A DNA stretch of 21,607 nucleotides from Flavobacteriaceae bacterium UBA5950 (GTDB lineage Bacteria > Bacteroidota > Bacteroidia > Flavobacteriales > Flavobacteriaceae), in contig DJCM01000021.1 of the NCBI GenBank assembly GCA_002430545.1, positions 833 through 22,439 of the forward strand, given 5' to 3'. Positions 17,744-21,607 of the stretch are shown in pieces. The notes beneath the pieces were generated by a model. That model saw nothing but the letters and a program-made list of their open reading frames with translations. It was not told where the DNA came from and did not search any database. Within the stretch, counting starts at the first letter, position 1. Every line of letters begins with the position of its first letter. Both the position numbers and the translations under genes were made by a program.

Positions 17744-18179
17744 GATTTCCCATTACCTCTTCTGCCAATTCTGCAAAGTCAAGAGCAGCATCATCAATGG
17801 CTTTTTCATAAAGCTCCTTGTCCCAAATTTCAATCATGTTGATTGCTGATGATAAAACCAAAGACTTGTCCAAAGAAGCGATGGAAAGCAAATCCTTTGG
17901 AATCAAAATTCTGGTTGCTGCATCGAGATCAATCAACTTAACCCCTGCAGTAAATCGGCGAATGAAGTCGTTGTTCTTTTTTCTGAATCGATTCAGCTTG
18001 TTCACCTTTTCCATCATGGTTGACCACTCCTCCAAAGTGTAAAGCTCTAAGCACTTTTGAAACACCGAACGCTTGAGAACAAACGTCTCAACTCCCTTGA
18101 GCTGCTTGGTTATGGACACAGGAAGCTTTACCCTACCCTTGGGATCCAGCTTGCATTCATACGTGCCAACAACATGCAT
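17724..18179 (-). CDS. mraZ: Transcriptional regulator MraZ
   Basis: MraZ is a small DNA-binding protein made of two SpoVT-AbrB-like halves, known in other bacteria to control its own dcw operon. Both halves carry the conserved DxxxR motif: DPKGR at 12-16 and DAATR at 86-90. The length of 151 is standard. The ATG at 18179 lacks a Shine-Dalgarno sequence but follows an A-rich run, as is usual in Bacteroidota. It is the first gene of the division cluster. Three tandem AAAGTGGTAA repeats lie 37 nt upstream of the start, so autoregulation is strongly suggested. It overlaps rsmH by 20 nt. Confidence 0.96.
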   Translation of the reverse strand: MHVVGTYECKLDPKGRVKLPVSITKQLKGVETFVLKRSVFQKCLELYTLEEWSTMMEKVNKLNRFRKKNNDFIRRFTAGVKLIDLDAATRILIPKDLLSIASLDKSLVLSSAINMIEIWDKELYEKAIDDAALDFAELAEEVMGNHDEDVS

Positions 18180-18185
18180 TTTTTC

Positions 18186-18200
18186 GACTCTAACTGAGTC
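18186..18200. promoter_or_regulatory. Short perfect inverted repeat in the mraZ leader
   Basis: GACTC, a 5-nt spacer and GAGTC form a perfect inverted repeat between the candidate -7 box and the mraZ start codon, 6 nt upstream of the ATG. It covers the predicted transcription start. It could be an operator half-site pair or a small RNA hairpin near the start codon, but a 5-bp repeat is short enough to occur by chance. Confidence 0.35.
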
Positions 18201-18207
18201 AAATATA
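18200..18207 (-). promoter_or_regulatory. Candidate -7 box (TATATTTG) of the dcw promoter
   Basis: TATATTTG on the minus strand matches the Bacteroidota -7 consensus TAnnTTTG and ends 20 nt before the mraZ start codon. The place where a -33 TTG would sit, about 20 nt further upstream, is inside the MraZ-type repeats and shows no TTG. All junctions down to the yqeY-like gene are 10 nt or less, so this is probably the main promoter for the whole cluster. Confidence 0.5.
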
Positions 18208-18215
18208 TCAATAAA

Positions 18216-18245
18216 TTACCACTTTTTACCACTTTTTACCACTTT
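18216..18245 (-). promoter_or_regulatory. MraZ-binding repeats, three tandem copies
   Basis: Three perfect, directly abutting copies of AAAGTGGTAA (minus strand) occupy 18216-18225, 18226-18235 and 18236-18245. MraZ of E. coli and of Mycoplasma gallisepticum is known to bind runs of short GTGG/AAAGTG-type repeats spaced about one helical turn apart upstream of mraZ. The core AAAGTGG, the 10-bp period and the position all fit. The block starts 8 bp upstream of the candidate -7 box and therefore covers the -33 region, which would suit repression by MraZ. Function is inferred. Confidence 0.85.
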
Positions 18246-18402
18246 GTTGATAAATTTAGACACCTTGGTCATAGGAGATTCTTAAATTGCTTAGAATGAG
18301 TTTATTACATACAAATTTTAAAACCTTAGTTATTGTCATGTTTTTAAACTGCTGAAAGCCCCACTTTGTTTGAAATGAATGAAGTAACTGACTTGAATTG
18401 GT

Positions 18403-18410
18403 TATATTTG
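18403..18410 (+). promoter_or_regulatory. Candidate -7 box (TATATTTG) for the hydrolase-engB pair
   Basis: TATATTTG on the plus strand ends 21 nt before the ATG of the hydrolase gene and matches the TAnnTTTG consensus. No TTG lies at the usual spacing upstream. The rest of the 252-bp divergent region (18246-18402) is AT-rich; I see no gene in it, only an imperfect palindrome at 18278-18297. Confidence 0.4.
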
Positions 18411-18431
18411 CTAACTATTTGTTATCAATAG

Positions 18432-19196
18432 ATGCAAGAAACAATCAAAAAGTCAGGTAAATTCCAATTTCTTGAGGTTGGAGAGGGAAAGCCAATTATT
18501 ATTCTTCATGGTCTTATGGGTGGGTTGAGTAACTTCCAAGGAGTGACAGATTACTTTCCCAGCAAAGGATATAAAGTTATTATTCCTATGCTGCCCATCT
18601 ACGACTTGCCGCTACTCAAAACAAATGTGAAAGAGTATGCCAAATATGTGAATCAATTTATTTCACACCTTGGTTTAACTGATGTTACCTTGCTTGGCAA
18701 CTCATTGGGCGGGCATATCGGTTTACTTGTTTCTTTGATGTATCCAAAAAATATTAGGGGTCTTATCATCACAGGAAGTTCTGGACTGTACGAAAACTCT
18801 ATGGGAGAAAGCTATCCCAAAAGAGAAGACAAAGGTTACATGAGGAAAAAATGTGAAGAAGTTTTTTATGACCCTAAAGTGGCAACTGATGAGGTGGTTG
18901 ATGAGGTTTTTGAGACTGTCAACGATCGAAAAAAACTGGTTAAAATCCTCACGATTGCCAAAAGTGCAATTCGCCACAACATGTCTAAAGATTTGCCTAA
19001 AATCAAAATCCCAACTGCTATCATTTGGGGCGAGAATGACATTGTAACACCCCCTGAAGTTGGGTACGATTTTAATCGTCTTCTTCCTAATTCTACTCTA
19101 TTTTGGATTAAAGAATGTGGTCATGCACCAATGATGGAACATCCCAAACAGTTTAATGTGCACATGGAAAAATGGTTGAGCACAAACTCAAATTGA
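18432..19196 (+). CDS. Alpha/beta-fold hydrolase
   Basis: This 254-residue soluble protein has the full alpha/beta-hydrolase plan. The oxyanion-hole segment is IILHGLMGG (23-31). The nucleophile elbow is GNSLGG (89-94) with Ser91. The acid is Asp203 in WGENDIVTP (199-207) and the histidine is His231 in CGHAPMMEHP (229-238). The lid region (about 120-185) is charged and helical. There is no signal peptide, so it is probably cytoplasmic. The substrate cannot be named; esterase, lactonase or C-C hydrolase roles are all possible. The ATG start is 6 nt-coupled to engB (its TGA is followed by engB after 6 nt), so the two are likely co-transcribed, divergently from mraZ. Confidence 0.9.
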   Translation: MQETIKKSGKFQFLEVGEGKPIIILHGLMGGLSNFQGVTDYFPSKGYKVIIPMLPIYDLPLLKTNVKEYAKYVNQFISHLGLTDVTLLGNSLGGHIGLLVSLMYPKNIRGLIITGSSGLYENSMGESYPKREDKGYMRKKCEEVFYDPKVATDEVVDEVFETVNDRKKLVKILTIAKSAIRHNMSKDLPKIKIPTAIIWGENDIVTPPEVGYDFNRLLPNSTLFWIKECGHAPMMEHPKQFNVHMEKWLSTNSN

Positions 19197-19202
19197 GTTG
19201 TC

Positions 19203-19799
19203 ATGATTCATTCTGCTCGTTTTTTGGTCAGCAGCTCGGATGTAGATCAATGCCCAAAGGCCTCCTCAGCTGAATATGCTTTTATTGGTCGCTCAAATGT
19301 TGGGAAGTCATCCCTAATCAACGCATTGACAAACAATAAAAAACTTGCCAAAACATCGGGTACTCCTGGGAAAACAAAATTGATCAATCACTTTGTCATC
19401 AACGAAAGTTGGTTTCTGGTCGATTTGCCTGGTTATGGTTACGCCAAAGTGTCTAAACAAGAAAGAAACGAAATCAAAAAACTCATTCATGGGTATTTTG
19501 AAAAGAGAAAACAATTGGTCAACATCTTTGTCCTAATTGACAGTCGCCATAAACCACAAAAAATTGATGTAGATTTTATCAATATGCTTGGTGCACAGCA
19601 ACACCCATTCTCTATTGTTTTTACCAAAATTGATAAGCTATCTGAGAAGCAACGAAAAGGTAATCTGTCGCATTATCAATCGCATCTTTTGGAGCAGGGA
19701 TGGGAAAGCACTCCTCCGATGTTTGAAACCTCTGCAAAAACAGGTGAAGGGAAGCAAGAAATAATCAACTACATCGAATCAATCAATTCGAATCTTTAG
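19203..19799 (+). CDS. engB: Ribosome biogenesis GTP-binding protein EngB (YihA/YsxC)
   Basis: EngB is an essential GTPase in many bacteria, needed for assembly of the large ribosomal subunit; loss in E. coli also disturbs division. All G motifs are visible: G1 GRSNVGKSS (29-37), G2 around TSGTPGKT (51-58), G3 DLPGYG (74-79), G4 TKID (141-144) and G5 SAK (177-179). At 198 residues it has the family's normal length. The ATG follows the hydrolase stop by 6 nt. Its 3' end overlaps the end of the convergent gldC by 17 bp, and a small hairpin begins 4 nt after its stop. Confidence 0.96.
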   Translation: MIHSARFLVSSSDVDQCPKASSAEYAFIGRSNVGKSSLINALTNNKKLAKTSGTPGKTKLINHFVINESWFLVDLPGYGYAKVSKQERNEIKKLIHGYFEKRKQLVNIFVLIDSRHKPQKIDVDFINMLGAQQHPFSIVFTKIDKLSEKQRKGNLSHYQSHLLEQGWESTPPMFETSAKTGEGKQEIINYIESINSNL

Positions 19800-20133
19800 T
19801 TTTTTGGGCTTTTCCCAAATTGTGCTCATCTGAAAAATAATCACAAAACTGTTGGAAGGCCTCACCCATTTCAACATCCTGCGTCGCTTTCATATACGAG
19901 TTACGAATCCCCACAAGCGTTTGATGAACAAACACACGCATTTGGTCAACAGGCATTTCTTTTGACCATAAATCAATTCGAGCAGTTTCCTGCATTTCCT
20001 TATCCCAAGTGCTCAAAAAAACAGCGTGGGTTTCTTGATTGCTAATACCTCCATCAGGTGCAGACCAATGCAACTTGTCTGGCACATGGTTTTCGTCCAG
20101 CGTAACATCTATCGTAATACTTGTTTCTTTCAT
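19783..20133 (-). CDS. gldC: Gliding motility protein GldC
   Basis: This 116-residue protein has no signal peptide and no membrane helix, and matches GldC, a small soluble protein that supports gliding in Flavobacterium johnsoniae. Recognisable parts are the start KETSITIDVTLDENHVPDKL, the segment WSAPDGGISN, and WDKEMQETARIDLWSKEMPV. Its biochemical function is unknown; in F. johnsoniae it improves but is not as central as GldB. The ATG overlaps the gldB stop by 4 nt (ATGA), so the pair is coupled. The last codons overlap the end of engB on the other strand by 17 bp. Presence of gldC does not by itself show that this organism glides. Confidence 0.92.
   Translation of the reverse strand: MKETSITIDVTLDENHVPDKLHWSAPDGGISNQETHAVFLSTWDKEMQETARIDLWSKEMPVDQMRVFVHQTLVGIRNSYMKATQDVEMGEAFQQFCDYFSDEHNLGKAQKTKDSN
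19803..19819 (+). terminator. Weak hairpin just after engB
   Basis: TTTGGG, a 5-nt loop and CCCAAA form a 6-bp stem 3 nt after the engB stop, inside the last codons of gldC on the other strand. On the plus strand the stem is followed by TTGTGC, which is a poor U tract; on the minus strand it is followed by A residues. It may slow or end the engB transcript, but the evidence is thin. Confidence 0.25.
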
Positions 20134-21095
20134 TTTCGTCGCGGTTTATATTTTGAGTTTTCAAACAACTCTCTGGTTGTTGTTTTTAGCAGTTCGTCGA
20201 TGGGTTTACGATCGTTTTTTTGATAAGCATTGACGATTTGCAAGCCCAACCACTGCCCTATTTTCCCAGGCGAATCAACATCAATATTTAAATAAAATTT
20301 TGAAAATGGTGCCGGCAAAATAAAACGATTGATCAGGTCTGGGTCAGTACTAAAAAGCAACTCTTTGGAAACAAAAAAATTCCAAATCTCTTTTTCATTT
20401 GCTCTTGCCCATTCAAGTTGTTCTGGGTTATATCCCATGATGCGATCTTCAGAGAAATTTGGCATGATCGATTGCTTGATATACTGTATTTTTCCATAGT
20501 GTATTAACTGTGACAAAAAACTTCGATCATTGGGAGTTGTGAGAATACGCTCTGCAAACGACTCGGCGAGTTGCACAGAAATGTCTCGCAAATTCATCTC
20601 TTGTCGTAAATACATGGCAATTCCCTCGTACATAAAATGATCAACTCCCAAGAAGTTATCAATGGCAACCAAAGCCATGGTATCGTTCAGAATGACTTTA
20701 TTGTTATAGTCAACATCAGAAGTTATGGTGATTACTTTTTTGGGTAGTTTCGCATTTTCAAACACACGAGGTAGACCTTCAATAAAAGGATCTATTTGAT
20801 CTTTAATATCGCTGATTGATATCATTTTTGTTTGCTCATAGAGTGCCATTTGCAAGCTGTCTGTGCGTCGATTGACCCACACAGAAAAAGGATAACTTTT
20901 TGGAAAAAAATAAGGAAATTGTTTTTCGACTGCTGCCAAGGAATCAGGGTGTGATTCAAAAAAAATTTGTTCAAAACGAATCAACTCATATGAGTGAGTG
21001 TTTGTTGAAGAGTTTCGATTAGAACAATTCCAAAATAAAACCAAAAAAAATACTAAGGTCAAAAATGATCGAAACAAGTTTTTGAATAAGCGCAT
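20130..21095 (-). CDS. gldB: Gliding motility lipoprotein GldB
   Basis: GldB is a lipoprotein required for gliding in Flavobacterium johnsoniae and widespread in Bacteroidota. The 321-residue product begins with a basic, hydrophobic signal sequence and a type II lipoprotein signal, FWNC, with the lipid-bearing cysteine at residue 24. The residues after it (SNRNSS) are not acidic, so a surface-export signal of the known Bacteroidota type is not seen and a periplasm-facing location is more likely. Family marks include RFEQIFFESHPDSL near the start and LGVDHFMYEGIAMYLRQEM in the middle. The exact role is unknown. It starts with ATG, heads the gldB-gldC pair, and is divergent from nadE. Confidence 0.92.
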   Translation of the reverse strand: MRLFKNLFRSFLTLVFFLVLFWNCSNRNSSTNTHSYELIRFEQIFFESHPDSLAAVEKQFPYFFPKSYPFSVWVNRRTDSLQMALYEQTKMISISDIKDQIDPFIEGLPRVFENAKLPKKVITITSDVDYNNKVILNDTMALVAIDNFLGVDHFMYEGIAMYLRQEMNLRDISVQLAESFAERILTTPNDRSFLSQLIHYGKIQYIKQSIMPNFSEDRIMGYNPEQLEWARANEKEIWNFFVSKELLFSTDPDLINRFILPAPFSKFYLNIDVDSPGKIGQWLGLQIVNAYQKNDRKPIDELLKTTTRELFENSKYKPRRK

Positions 21096-21167
21096 ATGTA
21101 CTACCTTTGAACCTAGAATTAGAGTTTACGAAACTACTGTTTTTTTAAATGATAATTGAGTTGTGCT
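21096..21167. other. Divergent gldB-nadE intergenic region
   Basis: These 72 bp must hold promoters for both gldB and nadE. On the minus strand a partial -7-like TAGGTTCA lies close to the gldB start. On the plus strand I see only AT-rich sequence with a run of seven T residues and no clear TAnnTTTG box. No gene or repeat is visible. Confidence 0.4.
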
Positions 21168-21607
21168 ATGAAAACTAAAGATGTTGCTAAATATATTATT
21201 GATTGGTTAACTTCTTACATTGAAGACGCCAAACTAGATGGGTTTGTCGTTGGAGTTTCTGGAGGTATAGATTCTGCACTAACATCCACATTGTGCGCAA
21301 TGACTGGCAAGCCGACCCTTTGCCTTGAAATGCCAATCCACCAAGATCAAAATCAGGTCAACAGAGCCAAGAATCACACAAACTGGCTTTCACAAAAATA
21401 CAATAATGTCAGTGTAAAAGTTGTCCCACTAACTGAGCTATATGACACCTTTTGTCAATTGGACGCTGCACCAAATCAATTTGAAGGCACTGGGCTTTCG
21501 TTAGCAAATACACGCTCTCGACTGCGCATGACAACACTCTACTACTTCGCATCAAAACAACGCCTACTCGTGGCAGGAACAGGAAATAAAGTTGAAGATT
21601 TTGGTGT
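21168..21607 (+). CDS. nadE: NAD+ synthase NadE, N-terminal part (runs off the window)
   Basis: NadE makes NAD+ from nicotinic acid adenine dinucleotide with ATP and ammonia (or glutamine). The open frame from ATG at 21168 is uninterrupted to the window end (146 codons and two bases) and has no stop, so the gene is cut by the window edge. The PP-loop SGGIDSA (31-37) is the ATP pyrophosphatase signature. Further NadE marks are EGTGLSLANTRSRLRMTTLY and VAGTGNKVEDFG at the edge. The synthetase domain begins at the very N-terminus without an N-terminal glutaminase domain, so this is the short form that is normally ammonia dependent. It is divergent from gldB, 72 bp away. Confidence 0.95.
   Translation, partial: MKTKDVAKYIIDWLTSYIEDAKLDGFVVGVSGGIDSALTSTLCAMTGKPTLCLEMPIHQDQNQVNRAKNHTNWLSQKYNNVSVKVVPLTELYDTFCQLDAAPNQFEGTGLSLANTRSRLRMTTLYYFASKQRLLVAGTGNKVEDFG

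Noticed and set aside
13218..18179. Possible missing genes in the dcw cluster (no murF, murB or ddl)
   Set aside because: Absence from the cluster is common in this phylum; the genes are expected elsewhere, so it is not evidence of an unusual wall.
18278..18297. Imperfect palindrome ATTCT...AGAAT in the divergent region
   Set aside because: Only five outer base pairs with an AT-rich centre; likely chance.
1..21607. Search for mobile elements, CRISPR arrays, toxin-antitoxin or defence genes
   Set aside because: No transposase, integrase, direct-repeat array, attachment-site duplication at the tRNA, or defence domain was seen. The tRNA 3' end is not repeated elsewhere in the window as far as I can see.

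Overview
The window comes from a Bacteroidota genome, most likely class Flavobacteriia. The evidence is the low GC content (about 40 % by eye), the gliding genes gldB and gldC, a long acidic FtsZ linker ending in a Bacteroidota-type tail, a DUF5916 outer-membrane protein, promoter boxes of the TAnnTTTG type, and general absence of Shine-Dalgarno sequences. Genus cannot be assigned from the sequence alone.

Region 1 (1-2657, minus strand) holds one DUF5916 surface-type beta-barrel protein with a GTG start and its own promoter-like box. Upstream of it lie an intrinsic terminator (2614-2650) and a tRNA-Arg with anticodon UCG (2658-2731).

Region 2 (2777-18179, minus strand) is a complete, very compact division and cell-wall (dcw) cluster. 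In transcription order it reads mraZ, rsmH, ftsL-like, ftsI, murE, mraY, murD, ftsW, murG, murC, ftsQ, ftsA, ftsZ, and a YqeY/GatB-domain gene. Most junctions overlap, and the largest gap is 10 nt. The products make the peptidoglycan precursor (MurC, MurD, MurE), move it to the lipid carrier and complete lipid II (MraY, MurG), polymerise and cross-link it at the septum (FtsW, FtsI, helped by FtsQ and FtsL), and place the ring (FtsZ, FtsA). MurE carries the DNPR motif expected for meso-diaminopimelate. No murB, murF or ddl lies in the cluster.

Region 3 (18180-18431) is the divergent control region. It contains three perfect tandem 10-bp repeats (AAAGTGGTAA on the coding strand of mraZ), which look like MraZ-binding boxes, next to a TATATTTG box. 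A second TATATTTG box faces right.

Region 4 (18432-21607) has an alpha/beta hydrolase and engB on the plus strand. These converge, with a 17-bp overlap, on a gldB-gldC pair on the minus strand. A divergent nadE runs off the right end.

I found no phage, insertion sequence, CRISPR array or defence system, and nothing that looks like an undescribed multi-gene system. The window is mostly conserved core genome. The points most worth a second look are the MraZ repeats, the unusual arginine tRNA at the end of the dcw unit, and lineage-specific changes in FtsW, FtsZ, FtsI and MraY.
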